A stretch of 57,566 nt of DNA from positions 1-57,566 of the forward strand of contig NZ_BDBU01000057.1 of the NCBI RefSeq assembly GCF_001613145.1. Reading direction: 5' to 3'. Below the pieces are notes generated by a model. It was not told where the DNA came from and did not search any database. It was given only the letters and a program-made list of their open reading frames with translations. Origin of the DNA: Nocardia jejuensis NBRC 103114. Lineage in GTDB: Bacteria; Actinomycetota; Actinomycetes; Mycobacteriales; Mycobacteriaceae. How positions within the stretch are numbered: position 1 is the first letter of the stretch; each line of letters starts with the position of its first letter. The position numbers were made by a program, and so were the translations under genes. Shown in pieces: positions 8,371 through 16,380 of the stretch.

Positions 8371-9999
8371 TCAGAAGGGCCACTCGGCGTTCGCGCCCGA
8401 CTCGATCAGCGTGATCATGCCGAAGGCCGCGTCGGTCAGCCCGCCGAAGGCGTGGCGGTTGCGGCCGCCGCTGGGGGCGTGACCGTATCGGTAGCCGGCC
8501 AGGTTCCAGGTGTAGAGCGGAACCGTGGCGGGCATGGCCGCGCTGACATCGCCGCCGGTGGCCTGCTCGTCGGTGAGGATGACGACACGATCGTGGTTCG
8601 CGAAGTGCGTGCGTACCGCGAGGGCCGTGTCGGTGCCCGAACCGATGAAGTAGCCGTCGGACTTCCACCGCTCCACCGCGCGCAGCAGTGGCTCGCCGGG
8701 CCGCGCCGGGAAGACGATCGAGTCCGGATAGCTGCGGCCACCCCAGTTCCCGCCGGACGAATAGGACACCACATCCACCTGTTCACAGCGAGTGGCCAGG
8801 GCCAGGCCGAACACCACGGCCGCGTCCCAGCGGCGCAGGGTCCCGTTCTCGGCGAAGATGGAGTCCATCGAGCCGGACGTGTCGATCAGCACCAGGGTGC
8901 GGCCGGACAGCGTCGGCACGGTGGCCAGCGAGTGGTTCAGCGCCTGCTCCAGGGCGTGGCCCCAGCGCAGCGACGGCGCGGCCCGGTAGGCCGACAGGAA
9001 CCGCATCGGCAGCTGCCGCGAGGCGGCCACCTGCGCCGGATCCGCGAGGCGGGCAGCGATTGTCGCGGCCACCTCGTCGGAGACCTGGGCCTGGTCGAGG
9101 TTTCGGAGGTTGCGGAGCTGTGCCATGAAACCCATCGACGGGATGAGCGCCTCCCACGCCTGCGCGTCCATCGGGCCCTGCAGCCAACCGGCGACCGCCT
9201 CCCAGGTCATCGCGGCCGCGCGCAGCGTGGTGCGGGCGCGGTCGGCGTCCTGGAAGAGCGCGCGGCGCTCCGGCACGGGCAGCGCGAGCAGGTCGGCGCG
9301 GGCGCGCAGCGTCGGCAGCGCGTCCGGGATCGGGTTGTCGCGGTCGTGGCGGCGATCCAGGGCGTGCGTGAAAAGCGCTCCCTGCCAAGGCTTGTCGGCG
9401 CTCGGCGTGGGGTGCGTCAGTTCCAGGACGTCACCGAAGCGCACGGCGCGCGCGGAGCTGTCCCACTTGACGAGGGATCGCTCGTCGTACAGGCGGCGGA
9501 CCGCGTCACCGATACCGCGCTTGACCGGCTTCGGCAGCGCGCGACCGTAGGTGGCGTGCCAATAGGCGATGAGTTCACCCGGCTCGTCGGCGCGCTGCAG
9601 GACCGAATCGATGACCTGGCGCGACATTCCGGCCGCGCCGGCCTCGAGCCGCGCCCTGGTGAATTCGGCCGCGCCGACCAGGGCGGCGCTGCGCAGATTC
9701 GCGGAGCTGCGCAGCCAGCGCAGGAAACGCGCGGTCCACTCCGGATCCAGGCGGGTGGCCTCGCGCACCAGAACCGCGTAGCGGTGGTCGCGGGCATCGC
9801 CGGATTCGTAGAAGGTGTTCTCCCCGACCATGTTCGACACCGCCAGCAGGAACAGCTCGCCCTGGACCGATCGCTGGTAGCCGGGTGCGCCCTCGTGGGT
9901 GCGGCCGGACGGCAGCTGCTCACCGGTGACCGGCGAGGTGGCGGTGGCGGTGCTGGGCGCGACGAGTGCGCGCAGTCGGTCGATGTTGAACTTGGCCAT
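8371..9999 (-). CDS. rsr: TROVE-domain protein Rsr, bacterial orthologue of the Ro60 autoantigen
   Basis: 542 residues from the ATG at 9999 behind GGGGGA. Ro60/Rsr proteins are HEAT-repeat rings that bind misfolded RNA ends and Y RNAs; in Deinococcus the Y RNA tethers Rsr to PNPase for structured-RNA decay. Here the N-terminal TROVE repeats span about residues 30-350 (SVQGELFLLAVSNMVGENTF; LVGAAEFTRARLEA; YWHATYGRALPKPVKRGI). A C-terminal von Willebrand A fold follows, with an intact MIDAS motif DTSGSM at 373-378. The adjacent upstream DNA encodes at least one Y RNA on the same strand. No rtcB or PNPase gene is nearby. A longer reading frame continues upstream but runs into the RNA genes and lacks a ribosome site. 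Confidence 0.92.
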   Translation of the reverse strand: MAKFNIDRLRALVAPSTATATSPVTGEQLPSGRTHEGAPGYQRSVQGELFLLAVSNMVGENTFYESGDARDHRYAVLVREATRLDPEWTARFLRWLRSSANLRSAALVGAAEFTRARLEAGAAGMSRQVIDSVLQRADEPGELIAYWHATYGRALPKPVKRGIGDAVRRLYDERSLVKWDSSARAVRFGDVLELTHPTPSADKPWQGALFTHALDRRHDRDNPIPDALPTLRARADLLALPVPERRALFQDADRARTTLRAAAMTWEAVAGWLQGPMDAQAWEALIPSMGFMAQLRNLRNLDQAQVSDEVAATIAARLADPAQVAASRQLPMRFLSAYRAAPSLRWGHALEQALNHSLATVPTLSGRTLVLIDTSGSMDSIFAENGTLRRWDAAVVFGLALATRCEQVDVVSYSSGGNWGGRSYPDSIVFPARPGEPLLRAVERWKSDGYFIGSGTDTALAVRTHFANHDRVVILTDEQATGGDVSAAMPATVPLYTWNLAGYRYGHAPSGGRNRHAFGGLTDAAFGMITLIESGANAEWPF

Positions 10000-10031
10000 G
10001 AGAATTCCCCCATTGGTTCGGGGAGAAGCGA

Positions 10032-10173
10032 CACGTGAACGGCCCGAGATCGAAGCGACGACGGAGATGCACCTGACCGCTGTGCTCGCGCACGGCGGTC
10101 CCGGGGTCGAACCGGCGATGTGGGTGCGTACCAGGAAGTATCCGTATGTCTGCGCACCGGGCCGGTGCACGTG
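10032..10173 (-). ncRNA. Candidate second Y RNA or tRNA-like leader of rsr
   Basis: Read on the minus strand, arms 10158-10173 and 10032-10046 can form CACGTG and CGGCCCG pairings (13 bp with a 3x2 internal loop). Inside lie ACGGA/TCCGT, then TACTTCCT (10133-10140), a T-arm-like CCGG-TTCGACC-CCGG (10101-10115) and a D-arm-like GCAC/GTGC stem with a GG-bearing loop (10069-10085). The order of these parts matches the clearer Y RNA at 10335-10435, and AGGAAGTAnCCG (+ strand) is shared by both. Against it, a strong alternative hairpin with a GCGA loop at 10076-10101 competes, and the acceptor-like stem is poor. It ends 32 bases before the rsr ATG. Confidence 0.45.
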
Positions 10174-10334
10174 GGGCCTCCCGAGATCCATTGTCGCGTA
10201 CGGCTATTGGGTCTAGATCGTTTCACCGCCCCGAACAGGGGCTCCGCGAAGTAACCGTGCGCTGCGCACCGGGAGGTGCGATATGTTCCGCGCCGAGCGC
10301 GAAAATTTGTGGTGCATCCGAGTTCATCCATATC

Positions 10335-10435
10335 GGTGCCGGTGTTATTCGACTGCTCTACCGACTGAGCTACCGGGTCGTGACCCGAGCGGGATTCGAA
10401 CCCGCGACCTATCGATCAAGGAAGTAACCGGCACC
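10335..10435 (-). ncRNA. yrlA: Y RNA (YrlA type) with circularly permuted tRNA-like module
   Basis: The ends GGTGCCGGT and ACCGGCACC (10427-10435 and 10335-10343) close a 9-bp stem, the expected Rsr-binding stem. Going 5' to 3' on the minus strand the interior has a canonical T-arm first (GCGGG-TTCGAAT-CCCGC), then a short hairpin CGGGT/ACCCG where the acceptor stem would be, then a canonical D-arm (GTAGCTCAGTCGGTAGAGC). T before D is the reverse of a tRNA, so the molecule cannot be a tRNA; it is the architecture of bacterial Y RNAs, where the Rsr stem takes the anticodon-stem place. It lies 335 bases upstream of rsr on the same strand. Confidence 0.85.
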
Positions 10436-10456
10436 TTCGCACCGAATGCGAAATGT

Positions 10457-10486
10457 ACGTTACCGAGCGTGATGCGAGCCTGGCAA
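10457..10486 (-). promoter_or_regulatory. Possible promoter of the Y RNA
   Basis: On the minus strand TTGCCA (10481-10486) is followed after 18 bases by TAACGT (10457-10462), placing a start about 15 bases before the Rsr-binding stem. The hexamers are only moderate matches to a housekeeping promoter. Confidence 0.35.
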
Positions 10487-10547
10487 TCGAATTCCGGCGG
10501 ACCGATATTCGCTGGTCGATGCGGGTCGAGCGTGTGAGGCTGGTGCG

Positions 10548-11267
10548 GTGACGGATCGAATGGACGACGAGATCATCGGTGAATTCCTGCTCACCGCAAG
10601 GTCACTGGCGGAGTATCGGGCGATGTTCGCGCTCACCGAGGACGACCTGCGCGGGCGAGTGCTCGACTGCCCCGGCGGTGCGGCGGGCTTCACCGGCGAG
10701 ATAGCGGAACTCGGGGTGAGCGCGGTGGCCGTGGACCCGTTCTACGCGCTGCCGGCGAAGCAGGTGTGCGAGACGGCGCTGGCCGACACCGATCGCGGGA
10801 ACGCGTGGTCGGCCACACACGGGGAGATGTATCTCTGGGACTGGTACGACGGCGACCCCGAGGTGCACCGGCGTATTCGCCATGACGCCGTGCGCCGGTT
10901 CGGCGCGGATCTCGAGGCGCATCCCGATCGCTACGTGGCCGCCGGTCTGCCCGCACTTCCGTTCCCGGACAACGACTTCGACCTCGTGCTGAGTTCGCAT
11001 CTGCTGTTCACCTACGCCGATCGGCTCGACACGGACTTCCATCTCGCGGCCCTGGCGGAACTGGCCCGGGTGAGCCGCGGCGAGGTGCGGGTGTATCCGC
11101 TGCTCGACCACTCGGGTGCGGCACTACCCGATCTGCTGGCCTCGCTTCGGGCGGCGCTCGCGCAGCGGGGGATCCGCACCGAACTCAGGGAGACCGTCGC
11201 CTACGAGTTCCAGAGTGGAGCCCGCGACATGCTGGTTCTTCGGAGCGCGAGCGCCGAAGAGTCCTAG
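10548..11267 (+). CDS. Class I SAM-dependent methyltransferase-like protein
   Basis: 239 residues from a GTG at 10548 (an ATG four codons later is an alternative). The glycine motif VLDCPGGAAGFT at about residues 38-49 and the following acidic strand end (VAVDPFY) fit a Rossmann methyltransferase, as does LPFPDNDFDLVLSSHLLFTY. A later region reads RVSRGEVRVYPLLDHSG. Related actinobacterial proteins are annotated only as SAM-dependent methyltransferases, so substrate is unknown. It is transcribed away from the Y RNA gene and converges on the acyl-CoA ligase. Confidence 0.7.
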   Translation: MTDRMDDEIIGEFLLTARSLAEYRAMFALTEDDLRGRVLDCPGGAAGFTGEIAELGVSAVAVDPFYALPAKQVCETALADTDRGNAWSATHGEMYLWDWYDGDPEVHRRIRHDAVRRFGADLEAHPDRYVAAGLPALPFPDNDFDLVLSSHLLFTYADRLDTDFHLAALAELARVSRGEVRVYPLLDHSGAALPDLLASLRAALAQRGIRTELRETVAYEFQSGARDMLVLRSASAEES

Positions 11268-11311
11268 CGCCATGCGGCGGGGCGCGCAGGGCCACGCGGC
11301 AGGGTGTGGCG

Positions 11312-12997
11312 CTACCGCTCTCGGAGCAGGCGTTCGCGGCCGTGCCGCGCGAACTCGGCTTCCAGACCGGTCTTGTCGGCGGCGGACATGGGGCGGTAGT
11401 CCGGTGTCCCGCGTCCGGCCCAGCGCAGTATCAGGTCCTGGGTGCGCCAGAACTGCGCCTGCAGTTCGCGTTTGAGCACCTTGTTGGATCCGGTGACCGG
11501 CAGCCGGGTCGACACCCGAATCAGTCGCGGGGTGTCCTTGCTACCGAGATCGGCTTGGGCGCCGAGGAATTCGATGAACCGCGCGATGTCGAAAGCGCCG
11601 GGTTCGGCGACCTCGACGGCCGCCATCACCTGATCGCCGGAGCGGGGGTCGGGGACCGCGAACACCGCGGTCGCCACCACCGACGGATGCCGGCGCAGCA
11701 CCCGCTCGATCCGCAGGGCGGAGATGTTCTCACCGTCGACACGTATCCAATCACCCTTGCGCCCAGCGAAATAGAGGAAGCCCGCATCGTCGATATAGCC
11801 GAGGTCCCCGGTCCAGTACCAGCCGTTGCGCAGGCGCTCGGCGTCGGCCGCGTCGTTCTTGTAGTAGCCCTCGAACGAGAGCGAGCCGGCCTTGTCGACC
11901 ATTTCGCCGATCGCTTCGTCGGCATTGAGCACGCGGCCGTGCTCGTCGAGTTTCGCTGGCGCGCAGTCGTTCAGCGTCTCGGGGTCGATCACCGCGACAC
12001 CGGCGTGTGCGGGGCGGCCCAGCGCGGCGGCGGGGGCGTCGGGCGCGAGCGCGACCAGGCCCGCGCCCTCGCTGGACCCGTATCCCTCGTGCAGACGCGC
12101 GCCGAAACGCCGGTGGAATTCGGCTTGGTCGTCCACCGACGCCTCGGTGCCGAAACCCCGTTCCAGCCGATTGTCGGCGTCCGCGTCCGTCGGCGGGGTG
12201 GCGAGCAGGTAGCCCAGCGCCTTGCCCACGTAGGTGAAGAAGGTGGCCTCGAAATACCGCACGTCATCGAGGAATCCGGAGGCGGAGAACTGCGGGGTGA
12301 GGCAGATCGTCGCGCCGTTGGACAGGGCGGGCGCCCACAGCGCCATGATGGCGTTGCCGTGGAACAGCGGCATGCAGCAGTAGTCGACGTCCGCTCGCTT
12401 GTGCCCGAACTTGTCCGTGGCCGCGTGCGCGATGGCGGCCAGGCGGCGCTGAGTGCACTTGACGGCCTTGGATTCACCGGTGGTGCCGGAGGTGAACAGC
12501 AGCAGCAGAAGCGTTTCCGGACCCGCGTACGCCTCGCCGCGGGTATCACGATGTGCGGCAAGTCGTTCGGTGTACGCCGGATCGTCGATCAGCAGGAATC
12601 GATCATCGGTGAGCCCGTGGTCGAGCCCGCGCAGACGGTTCATGCCCGCCGCGTCGGTGACGATGAGCTGACAGTCCACGTAGTCGATATCCCGCTCGAG
12701 CTGCGGACCGCTGCGGGTCGGGTTCAACCCGGCGATCGTCGCGCCCGCGAGCGCTGCGGCACCGAGCCAGAAGACGAAGTCGGGTTCGTTGGCCAGCAGC
12801 ACGCCGATATGGAAGGGACCATCGCGCCGGAGTTCCCGGGCCAGCGCGGCACGTGCGGCGGCCTCGCGGACCACCTCGTCCCACGACCACTCCGCGGTGC
12901 GGGTGCGCAGGCCTGGGTGCTCGTCTCGGCGCCGATCGAGCAGCATGGTGGCGATGTCTCCACGGCGCGTGTTCGTATTGTCTGGATCGCGTTCCAT
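11312..12997 (-). CDS. FadD-type acyl-CoA synthetase (adenylate-forming)
   Basis: 561 residues from the ATG at 12997. Members activate a fatty or related acid to its acyl-AMP and then the CoA thioester. Visible motifs are the P-loop LLFTSGTTGESKAVK, the GYGSSEGAG adenine-binding motif, TGDLGYIDDAGFLYFAGRKGDWIRVDGENIS with the hinge, and NKVLKREL with the catalytic Lys. Length and the PLFHGNAIM segment resemble mycobacterial FadD1/FadD17-type ligases. It stands alone; the upstream 369 bp hold its promoter region. Confidence 0.88.
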   Translation of the reverse strand: MERDPDNTNTRRGDIATMLLDRRRDEHPGLRTRTAEWSWDEVVREAAARAALARELRRDGPFHIGVLLANEPDFVFWLGAAALAGATIAGLNPTRSGPQLERDIDYVDCQLIVTDAAGMNRLRGLDHGLTDDRFLLIDDPAYTERLAAHRDTRGEAYAGPETLLLLLFTSGTTGESKAVKCTQRRLAAIAHAATDKFGHKRADVDYCCMPLFHGNAIMALWAPALSNGATICLTPQFSASGFLDDVRYFEATFFTYVGKALGYLLATPPTDADADNRLERGFGTEASVDDQAEFHRRFGARLHEGYGSSEGAGLVALAPDAPAAALGRPAHAGVAVIDPETLNDCAPAKLDEHGRVLNADEAIGEMVDKAGSLSFEGYYKNDAADAERLRNGWYWTGDLGYIDDAGFLYFAGRKGDWIRVDGENISALRIERVLRRHPSVVATAVFAVPDPRSGDQVMAAVEVAEPGAFDIARFIEFLGAQADLGSKDTPRLIRVSTRLPVTGSNKVLKRELQAQFWRTQDLILRWAGRGTPDYRPMSAADKTGLEAEFARHGRERLLRER

Positions 12998-13366
12998 ACA
13001 CCGACTCTCGGTCCTGCCGCCCGCCCGTATGCCCGACTTCGGAATAGTCCCAGGCAGAAGCTGTACGGCACGGCCCGTGCTCGGTCCGTGCGCGGGGGTC
13101 ACCGGGCCGCGAATGCCCGTGGCGTGACACCGGTCCAGCGCCGAGCGCGGTGGTGAACCCCGGGGTGGCCGTGTAGCCGAGGCGGCGGCCGGTGTGGCCG
13201 GACCGGTCACGGATCGATCTTCGTGAGGTTGCAAATCAATTGCGCCGACGCTCCTCGGAAGCAGTCCGCGCAGGGCTGACGACCCGGTCGAATGCCGGAT
13301 TTCAACCACTCCGTGAGTTTCGTCATCGACACGGTGCGCGGGTGTCGGCGCATATCGTTGCGTTCC
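12998..13366. other. Divergent intergenic region between fadD and the amidinotransferase gene
   Basis: This 369-bp stretch separates two diverging genes. I see no convincing short gene, structured RNA or repeat in it. It should hold both promoters; only a weak TATCGT -10-like hexamer at 13353-13358, eight bases before the amidinotransferase ATG, stands out. Confidence 0.5.
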
Positions 13367-14350
13367 ATGACTGCGGAGAATTCGAACGTGTTCGTCGAGA
13401 GCGAGTTCGCGCCGTTGCGCACCATGGTCGTCTCGCGGAGCGAATTCCGGGCACCGGACAGCGAAGCGTTCCTGGGCCATTCGATGCCCGTCGAGAAGAG
13501 CGCCGTGGAGATCCTCGGAGCGGTGTGGGGTCGCGAATTCGGCGAAGTCTATCCGGACATGCAGAAGGCATGGGAGGCCGAGCGCGACGAACTCGCGGCG
13601 GTCCTGCTGCGCTACGGCGTGCAGGTGCTGCGCCCGCGGGTGTTCACCGAGGTCGAGAAGGAATCGGCCGGACCGGGCGGGTACGCCAACTTCTTCGTCC
13701 GCGACCCCTGGTTCACCGTGGGCGAACATGTGATCGAAGGCGTGCTGCAGTTCCCGCACCGTCGCATGGAGGTACTGGCCTCCCGTGACCTGCTGCTCGA
13801 GCGGGTGATGCCCTCGGGCGCGCGCTACGTGTCGCTGCCGCAGCCCGAGAAGTCACCGCTGGGCCACCCCGGCGCGGGCCCGTTCCTGGAGGGCGGCGAT
13901 GTGCTGGTGCTGGGCAGAGAGGTCTTCGTCGGGCACTCGGGTATGGCCACCAACGATCTCGGCGTTGCCTGGCTGTCGAAATACCTCGAGCCCTTCGGAT
14001 ATACGGTGACCCCGGTCGCGTTGCCCGCGCATGTCCTGCATCTGGACTGCGCGATCGGCCTGGTGCGGGAGGGCCTGCTGATCGCCTGCCCGGACCGCCT
14101 GCCCGACGGACTTCCCCCGACCCTGCGGGACTGGGAACAGATCGACGTCACCGAAGACGAAGCCGCCGCGATGGCCACCAACGGGTTGCCCATCGACTCG
14201 ACCACCTACATCACAGACGCCGAATTCACCCGTGTCGGAGCGGAATTGCGAGCCCGTGGCATCACCGTCGAATTCCTCGACTTCTCGGTATCCCGATTGT
14301 TCGGCGGCGCCTTCCGCTGCACCACCCAGCCGCTGCTGCGCGCCGACTGA
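13367..14350 (+). CDS. Amidinotransferase / arginine-modifying family protein
   Basis: 327 residues from the ATG at 13367. The fold is that of glycine amidinotransferase, arginine deiminase and dimethylarginine hydrolase. Visible are YANFFVRDPWFTVGEHVIEG with the substrate-binding Asp, FLEGGDVLVLG, HVLHLDCAIGLVREG with the likely catalytic His, and near the end GGAFRCTTQPLLR with the nucleophilic Cys. It probably transfers or hydrolyses an amidino group of arginine; the actual acceptor is unknown. No ribosome site precedes the ATG, and TATCGT at 13353-13358 would suit a leaderless mRNA. An in-frame ATG at 13292 would add 25 atypical residues. Confidence 0.8.
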   Translation: MTAENSNVFVESEFAPLRTMVVSRSEFRAPDSEAFLGHSMPVEKSAVEILGAVWGREFGEVYPDMQKAWEAERDELAAVLLRYGVQVLRPRVFTEVEKESAGPGGYANFFVRDPWFTVGEHVIEGVLQFPHRRMEVLASRDLLLERVMPSGARYVSLPQPEKSPLGHPGAGPFLEGGDVLVLGREVFVGHSGMATNDLGVAWLSKYLEPFGYTVTPVALPAHVLHLDCAIGLVREGLLIACPDRLPDGLPPTLRDWEQIDVTEDEAAAMATNGLPIDSTTYITDAEFTRVGAELRARGITVEFLDFSVSRLFGGAFRCTTQPLLRAD

Positions 14351-14505
14351 TCCGAGTCGGTGGAGCGTCTTCCGGCGCGGCCGCCCGGATTCGGCGGCGC
14401 GTCCGATTCATTCAAGACGGCGGAACCTGGACAGTATTGGCTGGTGACCGAGCCCGTTGCACAGGGCCGCACGCCGACCGCGGACACGAATCAGAGGAGA
14501 GCGCC

Positions 14506-14946
14506 GTGAAAGCCGATATAGCCGCAATCACTCTCGGAGTAGCGGATCTGGAGCGTTCGCTGCGCTTCTATCGCGATGCGCTCGGTCTGTCGTCGCCCGG
14601 GGTGATCGGGAGCGAGTTCGTGGGTGACGAGACCGATCCGGGTGGCGCGGTGGTGATGTTCACCCTCGGCAGCGGGATGATCCTGTCGCTGTACGCGCGG
14701 GCGGATCTGGCCAAGGACGCCGGCGTCGCGGTCGAGCGAATCGCGGGCTCTCCCATGAGTCTGGGCTGGTTCGTGGACGATCGCGACGATGTGGACCGGG
14801 TGCTCGAGCGCGCCCGGTTCGCGGGCGGCACCCTGGTGCGCGCACCGCTCGAGCGACCCTGGGGGATCTACGCCGGCTACTTCGCCGATCCCGACGGACA
14901 TCTGTGGGAAGTCGTGTATTTCCTGAAAGACGCTCAGCCGCGGTGA
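14506..14946 (+). CDS. VOC (glyoxalase/bleomycin-resistance) superfamily protein
   Basis: 146 residues from a GTG at 14506 with GAGGAGA upstream. Two beta-alpha-beta-beta-beta modules are visible: AAITLGVADLERSLRFYRDALGL opens the first, and a second starts at SLGWFVDDRDDVDRV. The C-terminal WGIYAGYFADPDGHLWEVVYF carries the usual metal-ligand Glu. VOC proteins bind or modify small molecules; the ligand is not predictable. It lies in the same direction as the amidinotransferase after 155 bp. Confidence 0.8.
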   Translation: MKADIAAITLGVADLERSLRFYRDALGLSSPGVIGSEFVGDETDPGGAVVMFTLGSGMILSLYARADLAKDAGVAVERIAGSPMSLGWFVDDRDDVDRVLERARFAGGTLVRAPLERPWGIYAGYFADPDGHLWEVVYFLKDAQPR

Positions 14947-14967
14947 TTCCGAGCGCGGGTCGTGAGT

Positions 14968-15330
14968 TCAGGCCGTTCGGGCCGTCTTGCTCACGGTGAA
15001 ATCGCGGACCAGCAGGAAGAAGGGGATGGCGGTGGCGATGCCGACGGAGAAGGTCAGCACGAACGAGATCGCCCACCACCGCACGATGCCGAGCCGCCGA
15101 GCCTCGGCGAACGCCCACGCGTGAAAACCGAGCACCACGAACGCGAGATCGACCATCGCGAACCGGCCCGGAACCGTCTTCAGAATGTCGCCGACGAAGA
15201 AGTCCGCCGCCGATGTCGGACCGTTGCGCCGCACGTACGGAATGGCGATGGAGTTCTGCGTGATGAACGCGGCGATGAGCGTCGCGATCAGAGTCGGTCG
15301 AATCCAGGGCTGATCAGTGCTGCCGGACAT
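14968..15330 (-). CDS. DUF2834 membrane protein
   Basis: 120 residues with three to four membrane helices. The family core RPTLIATLIAAFITQNSIAIPYV, then DFFVGDILKTVPGRFAMVDLAFVVLGFHAWAFAEARRLGI and a C-terminal helix ending in FFLLVRDF, are clear DUF2834 features. Function unknown; perhaps a small integral membrane scaffold. It converges with the VOC gene, 21 bp apart. Confidence 0.75.
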   Translation of the reverse strand: MSGSTDQPWIRPTLIATLIAAFITQNSIAIPYVRRNGPTSAADFFVGDILKTVPGRFAMVDLAFVVLGFHAWAFAEARRLGIVRWWAISFVLTFSVGIATAIPFFLLVRDFTVSKTARTA

Positions 15331-15423
15331 GGCTTCTCCTCAGGGACGGTATCGATATCCGGAAGCTAGTACACCGATCGGTCCGGGGCAACGATCGCGG
15401 GCACGGTGGCCGTGCCGGAGGAC

Positions 15424-15807
15424 CTAGCTCAAGGCGTACGGGGGAGCGAGGTTGAAGCGGCGGCAGTCGGCGCAGCGGCGAGCCGTTTCCTCGGCGGCCC
15501 CGGTGTGGTGCAGGACGGCGTGGGACGGAACGACTTCCAGGGTGTAGTCACGCAGCAGTGCGTGGCCGTCGATGATCAACACGTGGCCGTCGGGGCCGGC
15601 GGGCGGCCACAGCAGGGTGACGGCCGGCCGGGCCGCGATGTTCCGGCAGGTGGCGGGGCCGGGTGCGGTGATCTGGAATCTGTTGCCGCGCAGGGTCGGA
15701 TGCTGCGGTGTGGTGTGCGGACCCAGGTCGCCGATGGTGACGAGGAAGGCGAGTTCGTATCGGCCGACTATCTCTGCCAGCTCGGGAGGGAAGTCCTGCT
15801 CGCTCAT
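15424..15807 (-). CDS. Pyridoxamine-phosphate-oxidase-fold protein
   Basis: 127 residues from the ATG at 15807. The split-barrel flavin-binding pattern is seen in LAEIVGRYELAFLVTIGDLGPHTTPQHPTLRGN and ARPAVTLLWPPAGPDGHVLIIDG. The C-terminus has a CADC pair that could bind metal or form a disulfide. Relatives bind FMN or F420; no cofactor can be read off here. A typical small actinobacterial oxidoreductase of unknown substrate. Confidence 0.7.
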   Translation of the reverse strand: MSEQDFPPELAEIVGRYELAFLVTIGDLGPHTTPQHPTLRGNRFQITAPGPATCRNIAARPAVTLLWPPAGPDGHVLIIDGHALLRDYTLEVVPSHAVLHHTGAAEETARRCADCRRFNLAPPYALS

Positions 15808-15931
15808 TCACCAAGGGTAGTCGAATGTGCGGATTCGATCGGACGATTTCTCCGTGAGTGAGGGACTTCCCAGCCGAATTTTCCGTAGGTGCGGATATGC
15901 GATAGCCGCGTGTCCGAGGTCTGGAGCGGAG

Positions 15932-16369
15932 CTAGCGGGCGTTCGAGGTGCAGATGGTGTCCAGGACGAAGAGCGGTTTGACGGTGTAGATGAACGGTGG
16001 CTGGTTCACCTCCGGACCCGCGAGTTTGCGTGCGTTCTGTTCCGCCTCGGCCGCGCTCGCGCCGGTTCCGGAGGTGTAGATCGGGACCACGCTGCCGAGA
16101 CTGAACACATCCTTTTCCAGGACCACGCCGCATTCGTCGTGGACCCGGACCTGGATGTAGCAGACGCCCGCGCTCTTGCCCCGGCACGTGTCCAGGGCGG
16201 CCTGATCCGCGCCGTACTGCGTCGGATAGTCGAAGGCCTCGCCGACGGTGAAGCCCCCGACCGCGATCGCGCCGTACAGATCGCCCGCCGCGTGCGCGGT
16301 TCCAGTTCCGGCGAGCGCCGCGGCGGCCGGAACGACAAGGGCCAGAGCAAGTTTCGTGATGAGTGACAT
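15932..16369 (-). CDS. Secreted DUF4189 protein (copy A)
   Basis: 145 residues. A signal peptide (MSLITKLALALVVPAAAALAG, cleavage near THA-AGD) precedes one DUF4189 domain: GDLYGAIAVGGFTVGEAFDYPTQYGADQAALDTCRGKSAGVCYIQVRVHDECGVV with four cysteines for two disulfides. Start at the ATG 16369. It lies 11 bp downstream of a paralogue in the same direction, a tandem duplication and probably one operon. DUF4189 proteins are found in the envelope of actinobacteria; function unknown. Confidence 0.8.
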   Translation of the reverse strand: MSLITKLALALVVPAAAALAGTGTAHAAGDLYGAIAVGGFTVGEAFDYPTQYGADQAALDTCRGKSAGVCYIQVRVHDECGVVLEKDVFSLGSVVPIYTSGTGASAAEAEQNARKLAGPEVNQPPFIYTVKPLFVLDTICTSNAR

Positions 16370-16380
16370 GTGGCCCGACC

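Noticed and set aside
10000..10191. An upstream extension of rsr
   Set aside because: It would run through the tRNA-like leader, lacks a ribosome site, and the standard Rsr start MAKFNIDRLRALV follows GGGGGA.
10335..10435. A tRNA gene or broken tRNA on the minus strand
   Set aside because: T-arm precedes D-arm on the transcribed strand, there is no anticodon arm, and a long extra stem closes the ends; a Y RNA explains all parts.
11265..11314. A terminator spanning the stop codons of the methyltransferase and fadD genes
   Set aside because: Only 8-bp arms with a 34-base loop; too weak to list although the symmetry is curious.
13207..13425. A 72-codon frame on the minus strand before the amidinotransferase
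   Set aside because: Overlaps the amidinotransferase start, no ribosome site, no family similarity.
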